Below are positions 1-7,251 of a DNA stretch of 26,201 nucleotides, in pieces (position 1 is the stretch's first letter; each line of letters opens with the position of its first letter). The position numbers and the translations under genes were made by a program. The stretch comes from SG8-41 sp035259205. Lineage in GTDB: Bacteria > Pseudomonadota > Gammaproteobacteria > Burkholderiales > SG8-41. Below the pieces are notes generated by a model. The model did no database searches. It was not told the DNA's origin and saw only the letters and a list, made by a program, of their open reading frames with translations. The stretch lies in assembly GCA_035259205.1 (NCBI GenBank), contig DATFWO010000395.1, forward strand, positions 1-26,201, written 5' to 3'.

Positions 1-30
1 GATCAGCTTGCCGAGCCTCTCCTGCTTGCG

Positions 31-363
31 CTAGTCGAGGTCGTCCGCCATGGCATACGCCATCTGGTCGGACTTTCTCATCATCGCCGTGATCGCATTG
101 GCGCGGGACTGGGCCTCGGCGGCGGGCAGTTTGTCCCGCTCCTTCTCAAAGCGTTCCTTGTCGGCCGAGATCTGCTTCTGCAGATCCACTATCTGCTTCT
201 CGCGCGGCGCGAATTCCTTCTTGAGCGCGTCCATCGCCCGCACGAACGGCACGGACTCGGATTCGATGCGGCGCGTATCCACGTACCCGACCTTCGTTTC
301 CTGTGCTGCGGCTCCGGACGCGATCACAGTCAGCGCGCCGACAACGAGAATGCCACGAATCAT
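31..363 (-). CDS. Skp/OmpH-like periplasmic chaperone, interrupted by TAG
   Basis: The frame encodes a Sec signal peptide (about residues 1-20, ending AAA before QETKVGYVD). The mature part begins with the KVGYVDTRRI strand and a charged coiled coil, as in the Skp/OmpH family, whose members bind unfolded outer-membrane proteins in the periplasm. I chose the ATG at 363 because a strong GAGGAGGAA ribosome site lies just upstream; a longer frame to 426 would put the signal peptide internally. The protein is 110 aa, whereas Skp proteins are usually about 160. The frame ends at TAG (31-33), but the codons beyond it (30 to 1) read RKQERLGKLI, a natural coiled-coil continuation. This suggests a nonsense mutation, possibly CAG to TAG, or a sequence error. 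It is not next to bamA or lpxD, so it is probably an orphan paralogue rather than the housekeeping skp. Confidence 0.75.
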   Translation of the reverse strand: MIRGILVVGALTVIASGAAAQETKVGYVDTRRIESESVPFVRAMDALKKEFAPREKQIVDLQKQISADKERFEKERDKLPAAEAQSRANAITAMMRKSDQMAYAMADDLD

Positions 364-422
364 TGCGAACTTCCTCCTCACCCTTTCTTCGTCCATCATC
401 CTTCCGCCCCCATCCCTGGATT

Positions 423-1175
423 TCATTGCGGCTTGCGGAACTTCAGAACGAACTCGTCGTTCGAAACGGGGTTCTTCTGGACCTGAGCGGTCCGCGGATC
501 GTCCGGATTCCGCAGGAACCGCGCCTCCGACACGAACTGGAACCCGGCCGCCTCGAGCTCGCGGCGCACCACGCTCTCCTCGATGCGGTGCAGGTTCTTG
601 GCGACGCTGACGCCCTCACCGGGCCGCGCCGAATGGTCCGCGAGGACCAGCAAGCCGCCGGGCTTCAAAACTTCGAACATCCGCCGGTTCATCTTCTGGC
701 GGTCCACTCCCAGCCACACCGTGTCGTGATAGAAGAAAAAGAAGGTGATGAGGTCTAGGTCGCCGACTCCCGGCGGCAGCGGATCGTCGAACGGCCGCTC
801 GACCCGCACGGCGTTCTTCATCGCAGGTCTCCGGGCCCGCTCCTCGTACGCCTTTTTCGCGTTGGCGAACATGTCGGCCGGACTTTGCGAGTAGACGGTC
901 CCGCCCGGTGCCACGGAGCGCGCGATGAGCTCGGTGCTGTAGCCGCCACCCGCACCCATGTCGAGGACCTTCATGCCGGGTCGGGCGCCGGTAAAGGCGA
1001 GCAGCTCGTCCGGCTTGCGCCGCTCGTCGTTCTTGCGGTCGGCCTCGGTGCGGTCTGGCGCGGCGATGATGTCCGAGTAGTTGGGCGGCGGCGCCGTCGC
1101 GACACAACCTGCGACGAGGAGCGCAAGACCCAGCGTAATGCATGCGCGCGTGAGGAACCTGTCGAACTTCTTCAT
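423..1175 (-). CDS. Lipoprotein-type class I SAM-dependent methyltransferase
   Basis: This 250-aa protein has an N-terminal export signal with a lipobox (V-A-G-C, Cys24), then a Rossmann methyltransferase domain. Motif I is VLDMGAGGG (about residues 70-78), followed by an acidic strand and a late LKPGGLLVLADHS strand (motif III/post-III region). It resembles the predicted exported methyltransferases of the COG4798 type; the substrate is unknown. The ATG at 1175 follows GAGGAGGCAGAGG. The residue after the lipobox Cys is Val, which by the usual rule would allow sorting to the outer membrane. It lies 117 bp after the NHL gene on the same strand and 59 bp before the Skp-like gene. SAM is not normally available outside the cytoplasm, so either the enzyme is retained inside or the fold has another role. 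Confidence 0.85.
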   Translation of the reverse strand: MKKFDRFLTRACITLGLALLVAGCVATAPPPNYSDIIAAPDRTEADRKNDERRKPDELLAFTGARPGMKVLDMGAGGGYSTELIARSVAPGGTVYSQSPADMFANAKKAYEERARRPAMKNAVRVERPFDDPLPPGVGDLDLITFFFFYHDTVWLGVDRQKMNRRMFEVLKPGGLLVLADHSARPGEGVSVAKNLHRIEESVVRRELEAAGFQFVSEARFLRNPDDPRTAQVQKNPVSNDEFVLKFRKPQ

Positions 1176-1240
1176 CGGACCTCTGCCTCCTCGGGTTTCA
1201 GGAACGCAAGTATATCCTTAGAGGCCGCATCGATATTGAA

Positions 1241-1276
1241 GATACGGCCCCAAAATGGGACGCGTGGGGCCGTATC
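1241..1276. repeat. Perfect 12-bp inverted repeat between NHL and methyltransferase genes
   Basis: GATACGGCCCCA (1241-1252) pairs perfectly with TGGGGCCGTATC (1265-1276) across a 12-base loop. It lies 17 bp downstream of the NHL gene stop and 65 bp upstream of the methyltransferase start, so it can act as a terminator or attenuator inside the minus-strand operon. No long T run follows on either strand, so an intrinsic terminator is not certain; an operator or mRNA-stabilising stem is equally possible. Confidence 0.6.
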
Positions 1277-1292
1277 CCTCATCGTCCGATTC

Positions 1293-2411
1293 TTACATTT
1301 GATCCTGCCGCCCGGCCATCCTGCCCTCGGCGGGCTGCGGCTTGAATTTCTGCACCCTGCGGCCCCAATCCGTTTCGGCGACGTAGACATTTCCCCTGGA
1401 GTCGACCGCAAGCGTATGGCCGTGCGTGAAGTTGCCCAGTTGATGCCCGGGCCGCCCGAAGCTGGAGAGGATCTTGCCGCTCGCGTGATCGAGTATGTGG
1501 ACCTGCTCGTTGCGGCCATTCATCACATACATGAACTTCTGCTCCGGATCCCGGGAAAAATCCACCCACCACGCAGTCCCGCGGCGGTCGGGCAGTTCCT
1601 TGGTCCCCGTCCTGATCCAGATGTTCCGCTGGAAATTGCCCATCTTGTCGTATACCTGCACCCGGTCGCCCTGGCGGTCGCAGACGTAGATCAGCCCGGC
1701 CTTGCTCATGGCGATGCAATGCACTATCTGCGCAAAAGCGGCGGGGGCGCCGGACTGCATTTCCTCCTTCGTCGCCTGCCTTCCCCATTGGCGGAGAAAC
1801 TTGCCGTTGCGGTCGAAAACGGCGACGCGGCGGTTTCCGTAGCCGTCCGCCACGTAGACGTCGCCGTTCAGCGGGTCGATGGTCACGCCCGCCGGATTGA
1901 AGAAGCCCGTCTGGCTTGCGTTCAACCGCTTGCCCTTGGCGGTGCCGTCCGCCGTATCGAATACCCCGCGCTTGCCGATCTGCAGCAGGAGCTTTCCGTC
2001 GTGCGTGTACTTCTGGATGACGCCGTCGCCATTGCCTGTCAGCCAGATGTTGTTCTCGTGATCCGCGAAGCACCCGTGAATCACGCCGGGAAGGGTGTGC
2101 CAGTCTCCGTCCCACGAGTCGGTAAGGTTGCCGGCGAGATCGAAGATGAGTACCGATGGGGCCTGCTTCGACGTCTCTTCTTCCTCCTGCGTGATGTCCC
2201 GGCGGTTCGTGATAATCACGTGATCGTGGGAGTCCATGCAGACGGCTCCCAGCCGCCCGGTTATCCAGCCTTCGGGCAGAGATTTGGGCCACCACGGGTC
2301 GATCTCGAAACGTGGCGGATCGCCCGTGCTGTACGTGGGCATGTCCGAGCATCCCAGCACTGCCAATACGGCGCATGCCGCCGCGGCGACCGCCGTCCCA
2401 GTCTTGCTCAT
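1293..2411 (-). CDS. NHL-repeat six-bladed beta-propeller lipoprotein
   Basis: This is a 372-aa exported protein with a probable lipobox (V-L-G-C, Cys21). Repeated blades each carry a G-x-(I/V)-x-V-A-D type strand followed by a V-x-x-F/Y-D-x-x-G-x-F strand, for example near VYVADGYGNRRVAVFDRNGK and VYVAETDWGRRVQKF. This is the NHL/peptidyl-alpha-hydroxyglycine amidating-lyase-like propeller family. Many bacterial members have no proven enzymatic role and may bind ligands or partner proteins. The start at 2411 is set by GGGGGAG immediately upstream, which directly follows the TAA of the amidohydrolase gene only 9 bp away. The two are therefore almost certainly co-transcribed and translationally coupled. 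Confidence 0.85.
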   Translation of the reverse strand: MSKTGTAVAAAACAVLAVLGCSDMPTYSTGDPPRFEIDPWWPKSLPEGWITGRLGAVCMDSHDHVIITNRRDITQEEEETSKQAPSVLIFDLAGNLTDSWDGDWHTLPGVIHGCFADHENNIWLTGNGDGVIQKYTHDGKLLLQIGKRGVFDTADGTAKGKRLNASQTGFFNPAGVTIDPLNGDVYVADGYGNRRVAVFDRNGKFLRQWGRQATKEEMQSGAPAAFAQIVHCIAMSKAGLIYVCDRQGDRVQVYDKMGNFQRNIWIRTGTKELPDRRGTAWWVDFSRDPEQKFMYVMNGRNEQVHILDHASGKILSSFGRPGHQLGNFTHGHTLAVDSRGNVYVAETDWGRRVQKFKPQPAEGRMAGRQDQM

Positions 2412-2420
2412 ATCTCCCCC

Positions 2421-3662
2421 TTAATCGAACTTCCTGCCGCCCAGATAAACGCTGTGGATCGTTCGCATGTTGGCAATGTTATCCAGCGGATTTCGCTCCA
2501 GCACCAGGAGATCGGCGACCTTCCCCTTGGCTAGCGTGCCGAAATCCTTGTCTATGCCTAGCGCTTCCGACGCCCCTCGCGAAAAAGACTGGACCACCTG
2601 CATCGGGGTCAGTCCCGCCTGCACCATCAGCTCCATCTGCCGGTGCTCGAAGAATCCCTGTATGAAGAAGCGGAACGGGTCTCCGCCGCTGTCGGTCCCC
2701 AAGGCAATCCGCACGCCGGCATCGGCCGCCTTCTTGAGGTTGATCATGTCGATCTTGAGCGCGCGCTTGTTGCGCTCGCGGTCCGGGTCCTTCGCCTGCT
2801 CTTCGCGCTTTTTCGTCTTCAATACTTCGAGCCGCTCCGCGGATAGTCCCTTGCGGAAGAACGGATCGTCGATCCAGCCCGGCGCATCGGCGTAGACAAA
2901 CATTCCCTCCTCGCGCATCAAGGTCGAGATCAGCGTCACGTTGCGCTTTTTCAGGGCCTCGACGAACTCGGCATCCATCTCCCGGTCGCGCACATTGTGG
3001 GCGAGTATGTTCACCCCTTCGTTTACGATCATCTTCGCATCGGCCAGCTCATAGACATGAGCCATGGTGATCTTGCGGTGCTTGCGGGCCTGGTCCATGA
3101 CGGCCGCGCAGAATTCTGGCGTGAGCTTCGCGCGCTTGCCGCCCTGACCATCAATCCACACCTTGATGAAGTCCGCAACCGGCGCGATCTCGTCGACGCG
3201 GGCGCGTCCCTGCTCGGGCGTTACGACCTGCGGATCGGGCGGCATGAAGCGGTACTTCACGGTCATCACGCGCGCGCCGCGCAGATCGCCGCGCTTCTGC
3301 TCTTCCCTCACCCGCACCACTTCATCGGGGTCGGTCGCCATGCTGGTGGTCGTGGTGACGCCGTAGAGGGCGTACTGCCGCAGCTGAGGATGCGGGTTCG
3401 CGCCGACGTGTCCATGCGCGTTGATGATGCCCGGCACCACGAACTTGCCGCTGAGATTCACGAGTACCGCGCCCGACGGAATCGGCACGCCCGAGGAGGG
3501 ACCCAGGTCGAGGATGCGATCCTTCTCGATCAAGATGGTGACGTCCTTCCGCGGTTCCGCTCCGGAGCCGTCTATGAGCGTCACGTTGGTGAGCGCGGTG
3601 AGCTGAGCCGCAGCGCTGCCTGCGCAGAGCGCTGCGGCTAATATGAAACCAGGCTTGATCAC
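2421..3662 (-). CDS. Exported amidohydrolase-superfamily metal-dependent hydrolase
   Basis: The 413-aa protein has a Sec signal peptide (GSAAA before Q20) and then the urease/dihydroorotase-like amidohydrolase fold. The N-terminal beta-sandwich contains TLIDGSG, followed by the metal-binding HGH (His83, His85), further candidate ligands in TMAHVYELAD and ILAHN, and the conserved LGTDSGG aspartate. The C-terminal LAKGKVADLLVLERNP strand is typical of prolidase/imidazolonepropionase-like members. I chose GTG at 3662 because GGGAGGAAT lies 6-7 bases upstream; the upstream extension to 3767 lacks a signal peptide and looks non-coding. The substrate cannot be told, but a cyclic amide, lactone or dipeptide is usual. 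It is the first gene of the minus-strand operon. An AT-rich TATAAG (3702-3707, minus) could be its -10 box, although no good -35 is visible. Confidence 0.87.
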   Translation of the reverse strand: MIKPGFILAAALCAGSAAAQLTALTNVTLIDGSGAEPRKDVTILIEKDRILDLGPSSGVPIPSGAVLVNLSGKFVVPGIINAHGHVGANPHPQLRQYALYGVTTTTSMATDPDEVVRVREEQKRGDLRGARVMTVKYRFMPPDPQVVTPEQGRARVDEIAPVADFIKVWIDGQGGKRAKLTPEFCAAVMDQARKHRKITMAHVYELADAKMIVNEGVNILAHNVRDREMDAEFVEALKKRNVTLISTLMREEGMFVYADAPGWIDDPFFRKGLSAERLEVLKTKKREEQAKDPDRERNKRALKIDMINLKKAADAGVRIALGTDSGGDPFRFFIQGFFEHRQMELMVQAGLTPMQVVQSFSRGASEALGIDKDFGTLAKGKVADLLVLERNPLDNIANMRTIHSVYLGGRKFD

Positions 3663-3786
3663 GTTATTCCTCCCCCCATTGCTGCGCCTCGCCGTCGCTA
3701 TCTTATATTGTTGATGTAGCCTTGGCTCCCTGCCGCGGCGGGCGTTCTGAATGCGTGGCGCGACCACCGGCTACCTCATCGCATCG

Positions 3787-3816
3787 TTGACAATGCGAAA
3801 GCGCGTGAGCTAGTTT
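3787..3816 (+). promoter_or_regulatory. Candidate sigma70 promoter for the 3848 hydrolase
   Basis: A perfect TTGACA (3787-3792) is followed after 18 bases by TAGTTT (3811-3816), a weak -10 with 3 of 6 consensus matches. It lies 31 bp upstream of the ATG at 3848, in the divergent gap between the amidohydrolase and the hydrolase. Confidence 0.35.
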
Positions 3817-3847
3817 GAGTGCTTCCCGCATTCAGAGAGACATTCCC

Positions 3848-5011
3848 ATGTTCTATTCGGGCAACTGGATACACAGCTTTCCAGAGCACTACCAGTGGTC
3901 GAATGCGACGCTGGTCGCCAAGGGCATGGCGCCCTACGGCGCGGTCGCGCTCGGTGAAATCGACTGGGTAGTGCAGCGCCTGCACGGACGGATCGATGAG
4001 CCGCAGGCGTGGTGGGAGGAGTGGTGCGCGGTAGCCGAGCGCGTGGAGCGCGCGGGTGACAAGGCTGCTGCGGAAGGACATAGCGCGACCGCCGGGAACT
4101 GCTACCTGCGGGCCGGCAACTACTACTACACGGGAGAGCGCATGGTGCCGCCGGGAGAGCAGAAGCTCGGCATCTACCGCAAAGCGCTGCGCTGCTACCA
4201 GGAAGGGCTCAAGCGTCGCAACCCCAACCTCGAAGTGGTCGATGTGCCGTATGACGGCACAGCGCTGCCGGCCTATTTTCTGAAGTCCCCGGCCGCCGAG
4301 GGGCCTGCCCCCACAGTCGTGCTGTTCGATGGGCTGGACAACTGCAAGGAGATGAGCGTGCTCTTCGCCGGCCTGGAGCTCGCGTACCGCGGATTCCATA
4401 CTCTGGCGATCGACGGCCCCGGCCAGGGCGAGGCGCTGCGCCTGCGCCGCCTGCCGTCGCGACACGACTACGAAGTGCCTGGAACGGCGGCCTACGAGTA
4501 CGTGGCCGGACGCCCGGACGTGGACGCGAAGCGCGTCGCGATCATGGCCTACAGCGCGGGCGGCTATTACGCGCCGCGCGCCGCGGCATTCGAGCCGCGC
4601 TACTCCGCTTGCGTTGCGTGGGGGCCCCACTTCGACTATCACGCGGTGTGGGAACAGCGCTGGGCGGCGATGAAGAGAGACGGAGACAGCGTCGCTTCTT
4701 CGCATTTCCAACTGCCCTGGGTGCTCGGCGTCGCGGATATGGAAACCGCGATGGAAAAATTGAAGAAGTTCACCCTGGCGGGCGTCGCCGAACGCATCAA
4801 GTGCCCGATGCTCATCTGTTGGGGCACGCAGGACAAGCTCACACCGCGCTCGGTCGCGGATCAGCTCTATGCCGCGGCGGGGTCGCGCGACAAGACCCTG
4901 AAGATCTTCGACGAGGACGAAGGTGGCGCGGAACACTGCCAGGTGGACAACCGGCAGGTCGGCACGGACTACATCTGCGACTGGCTCGCTGTGCGGCTGG
5001 ACCCGAGATGA
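3848..5011 (+). CDS. Alpha/beta hydrolase, 2,6-dihydroxypseudooxynicotine hydrolase-like
   Basis: This 387-aa cytoplasmic protein has no signal peptide. An all-helical N-terminal region (about residues 1-125, rich in Trp/Tyr and Ala-Glu helices) precedes an alpha/beta hydrolase core. The nucleophile is probably Ser236 in AYSAGG, the acid Asp329 in CWGTQDKLTP and the base His363 in GGAEHC, in the right order and spacing. A helical lid-like N-domain plus this core is the layout of the FrsA/DUF1100 and dihydroxypseudooxynicotine-hydrolase group, which cleaves carbon-carbon bonds in 1,3-diketone-like substrates. The actual substrate is not predictable. ATG 3848 is preferred over the upstream TTG at 3815; AGAGAGA is a weak ribosome site. 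The stop codon overlaps a short palindrome, and the next gene is convergent. Confidence 0.85.
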   Translation: MFYSGNWIHSFPEHYQWSNATLVAKGMAPYGAVALGEIDWVVQRLHGRIDEPQAWWEEWCAVAERVERAGDKAAAEGHSATAGNCYLRAGNYYYTGERMVPPGEQKLGIYRKALRCYQEGLKRRNPNLEVVDVPYDGTALPAYFLKSPAAEGPAPTVVLFDGLDNCKEMSVLFAGLELAYRGFHTLAIDGPGQGEALRLRRLPSRHDYEVPGTAAYEYVAGRPDVDAKRVAIMAYSAGGYYAPRAAAFEPRYSACVAWGPHFDYHAVWEQRWAAMKRDGDSVASSHFQLPWVLGVADMETAMEKLKKFTLAGVAERIKCPMLICWGTQDKLTPRSVADQLYAAAGSRDKTLKIFDEDEGGAEHCQVDNRQVGTDYICDWLAVRLDPR

Positions 5012-5024
5012 TAAGTGATTATCA
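5009..5024. terminator. Short palindrome between convergent genes (TGATAA-GTGA-TTATCA)
   Basis: A perfect 6-bp stem with a GTGA loop starts exactly at the hydrolase stop codon and lies just beyond the stop (5030) of the convergent SBP gene. It could be a weak bidirectional terminator. The stem is AT-rich and no T tract follows, so this is tentative. It also contains a GTGATTA heptamer like the other border repeats in this window. Confidence 0.3.
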
Positions 5025-5029
5025 CGCTT

Positions 5030-6148
5030 CTATTGCGGCACCCATTTTCCGTTCTGCACGCGGAAAATGGACAGGAGGCCGTGCTTGAGGTCGCCCGAGG
5101 CGTCGAACTCCACGTCGGCTGTGACGCCCTGATATCTGATGCCGCGCAGCGCTTCGACGTATATCTCGGGCTGCGTTGAGCGCGCGTTCTCCATCGCCGC
5201 CGCGAGCACCATGACGCTATCGTAGAAGTACGGCGCGTAGAGCCCGATGTCCTGTCCGTAAGTCCGGCGGTAGCGCTCGGCAAATGCCTTGCCTTGCGGG
5301 CGCTTCTCCAGGGCCGCGCCGGGCGTCGATGCGATGTGTCCTTCCGCAGCGGGGCCTGCGAGCTCGAGAAACTTGGCGGTATTCATGGTTTCCCCGCCGA
5401 GGAGCACGGCCGTCACGCCCAGCTCCTTCATCTGTCGCGCCAGCGGGCCGGCTTGCGCATCGTAGCCTCCAAAGAAGATCGCCTCGGGACGCACCCCGCG
5501 CAGCAGGGTCAATATTGGACGGAAATCGACGCTCTTGTCGGTGGTGTATTCGCGCCGCAACACAGTGCCGCCCGCGGCCTTGACCGCGGCGGCAAAAGCA
5601 TCAGCCAGACCCTGCCCATAAGCCGTCTGGTCGTCGACCACCGCCAGTCGCTTGAGCCCGAGACGCTGCACTGCGTACTCGCCGAGCGCCGATCCCTGCC
5701 TGTCGTCATCCGCCATCATGCGAAACGCGGTCTTATACCCCTGGCGGGTGTACTTGACGTTGGTCGACACCGAGACCTGCGGGATGCGGGCCTCGTGGTA
5801 GATGCGCGATGCAGGTATGGTCACGCCGGAATTGAAGTGCCCGACCATGCCCGCTATTTTCGAGTCGACCAGGCGTTGCGCGACGATGGTTCCGGTCTTG
5901 GGATCCGCCTGATCGTCTTCAACTACCAGCTCGAACCTGACGGGTCTGCCCCCAATGACGACCTTCCGCGCGTTGAGCTCGTCTATCGCCATCCGGGCGC
6001 CGTTCTCGTTGTCCTTTCCGTAGTGGGCCTGGGGCCCGGTCAAGGGCGACGCGAAGCCTATCTTGACGACCTGTGGCGCCTGGGCGAAACACTGCGATGC
6101 CGCAAGGGCGAAAAGAAGAAGGCGGAATATCATCACTTCGTTCTTCAC
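5030..6148 (-). CDS. Branched-chain amino-acid type ABC transporter substrate-binding protein (LivJ-like)
   Basis: This is a 372-aa periplasmic type I solute-binding protein. After a signal peptide (hydrophobic core IFRLLLFALAA, cleavage near CFA/QA) the mature part starts VVKIGFASPLTGPQAHYGKD, the classic LivJ/HAAT family opening. The two Rossmann-like lobes follow, with VGHFNSGVT, IPQVSVSTN and VVDDQTAYGQG segments. It should bind an amino acid, an amide or an aromatic acid. No LivH/M/G/F subunits are in the window. The GTG start overlaps the stop of the ornithine cyclodeaminase-like gene by 4 bp (GTGA), pointing to translational coupling; an ATG at 6133 is an alternative start. The link to an OCD enzyme suggests an amino-acid-like ligand, which is an inference. 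Confidence 0.88.
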   Translation of the reverse strand: MKNEVMIFRLLLFALAASQCFAQAPQVVKIGFASPLTGPQAHYGKDNENGARMAIDELNARKVVIGGRPVRFELVVEDDQADPKTGTIVAQRLVDSKIAGMVGHFNSGVTIPASRIYHEARIPQVSVSTNVKYTRQGYKTAFRMMADDDRQGSALGEYAVQRLGLKRLAVVDDQTAYGQGLADAFAAAVKAAGGTVLRREYTTDKSVDFRPILTLLRGVRPEAIFFGGYDAQAGPLARQMKELGVTAVLLGGETMNTAKFLELAGPAAEGHIASTPGAALEKRPQGKAFAERYRRTYGQDIGLYAPYFYDSVMVLAAAMENARSTQPEIYVEALRGIRYQGVTADVEFDASGDLKHGLLSIFRVQNGKWVPQ

Positions 6149-7020
6149 ATTCCGGAGGATCGCTGAGCCTCTTGATACACCAATGCGGCGGCTGCAACGT
6201 CTTCCACTGCGACTCCCACCGATTTGAACAACGTGATTTCATCGGGAGTACGACGACCTTCCACGGATCCGGCAACCACTTCGCCGATCTCTCCCACGAT
6301 TTCACCCGCGGCCCTGATGTCCCCGGACTCGTGCCGCGCCGCCTCGCGCGACTCCACGTATACCCGGGCCCGTGTCACGAGATCGTCGTCGAGCTCCCGC
6401 CAGTCCGGCCGTATCGCGCCTATGGCGATAACATGGGTTCCCGGCGAGAGCCACGCGCCATGCAACACCGCCTTCTGCGAGGTCGTGGCGACGACCACCA
6501 GATCGGCGCCGTGCACGGCGCTTTCCGGCGTAGCCATGGCCTGCACCCCATGGTGTTGGGCAAACGCTCCGGCATTACGGGGGCTCCAGACGCGGACCTC
6601 CCGCAATGGCCGGACCAGCCGCAGCGCTTCCAGGTGGCTGCGAGCCTGAACGCCGGTTCCAAGTATCGCGAGCACCGAGGCTTCGGGGCGGGCAAGGTGC
6701 TGGGCGGCCACTGCGGATACCGCTGCCGTCCGCATCTCCGTGATCAAGCGCCCGTCGATGATGGCGAGCGGCTCTCCGCTTTCCGGTCGAAACAACATGA
6801 TGGCGGCGTGATGGGTGGGAATGCCCTGGTTGCGGGGATAGAACGTGACCACCTTGACCCCGAGCGCCCCGGCGTACGCCGGCATGACGGCGAAGAATCC
6901 CTGGTGCGCAGACACAGGCACGATGGTGCGCAGCGGCTGGACGACGCGGCCAGCCGAAAGGTCCGCCAGCGCCCGCGCCATGGTGGGTATGAGGTCCCGG
7001 AAGCGCAGCAGCCGCTGCAC
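6145..7020 (-). CDS. Ornithine cyclodeaminase / mu-crystallin family protein
   Basis: The sequence shows the OCD/mu-crystallin fold: an N-terminal catalytic part with VKVVTFYPRN and the conserved ITEMRTAAVSAVA helix, then an NAD(P)-binding Rossmann domain starting LAILGTGVQARSHLEAL, and the conserved DLVVVATTS and VIAIGAIRPDWRELD segments. Family members are ornithine cyclodeaminases, alanine or lysine dehydrogenases, or ketimine reductases, so the exact reaction cannot be fixed. At 291 aa from GTG 7020 it is slightly short: the in-frame codons just upstream read ADIVILDESA, which looks like the family's usual first beta strand, yet no ATG, GTG or TTG precedes them before a TGA. Either an unusual start codon is used or the original start was lost. 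It forms a two-gene operon with the downstream LivJ-like receptor. Confidence 0.85.
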   Translation of the reverse strand: MQRLLRFRDLIPTMARALADLSAGRVVQPLRTIVPVSAHQGFFAVMPAYAGALGVKVVTFYPRNQGIPTHHAAIMLFRPESGEPLAIIDGRLITEMRTAAVSAVAAQHLARPEASVLAILGTGVQARSHLEALRLVRPLREVRVWSPRNAGAFAQHHGVQAMATPESAVHGADLVVVATTSQKAVLHGAWLSPGTHVIAIGAIRPDWRELDDDLVTRARVYVESREAARHESGDIRAAGEIVGEIGEVVAGSVEGRRTPDEITLFKSVGVAVEDVAAAALVYQEAQRSSGM

Positions 7021-7162
7021 GGCGCTCTCATCGAGGATGACGATGTCGGCTCCCTTCGCCGCTCTTCAATGCAACCATATGTCTGTCAGCGATTGTAAGC
7101 GAACGGCATGTCCACGCGAGCGGATAACGCCAACGCCCAGTCAACAGCTTATGCCGTCGAAC

Positions 7163-7173
7163 TTGATTATCAA
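7163..7173. promoter_or_regulatory. Candidate operator, TTGATTATCAA palindrome
   Basis: A perfect 11-bp dyad (TTGAT-T-ATCAA) sits in an AT-richer island of the 231-bp divergent gap between the OCD-like gene and the exported hydrolase. This is where a LysR- or GntR-type regulator site would be expected. No regulator gene is nearby, and a chance palindrome is possible. The rest of the gap shows nothing I recognise. Confidence 0.25.
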
Positions 7174-7251
7174 TTGAAGGCTCATTCTCCGGTTCGTTTT
7201 TGAGAGATGTTCCGGTAACATTTCCGCTCTATCAGCAACCGGACGCCAGTC

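Noticed and set aside
31..33. TAG in the Skp-like gene read as pyrrolysine or another recoded residue
   Set aside because: No recoding machinery or structure is visible, other genes here end normally, and a nonsense mutation or sequence error is simpler.
885..2534. Long open frame (549 codons) on the plus strand
   Set aside because: It lies antisense to the methyltransferase and NHL genes, which have clear motifs, signals and ribosome sites. It has no recognisable domain and is a high-GC shadow.
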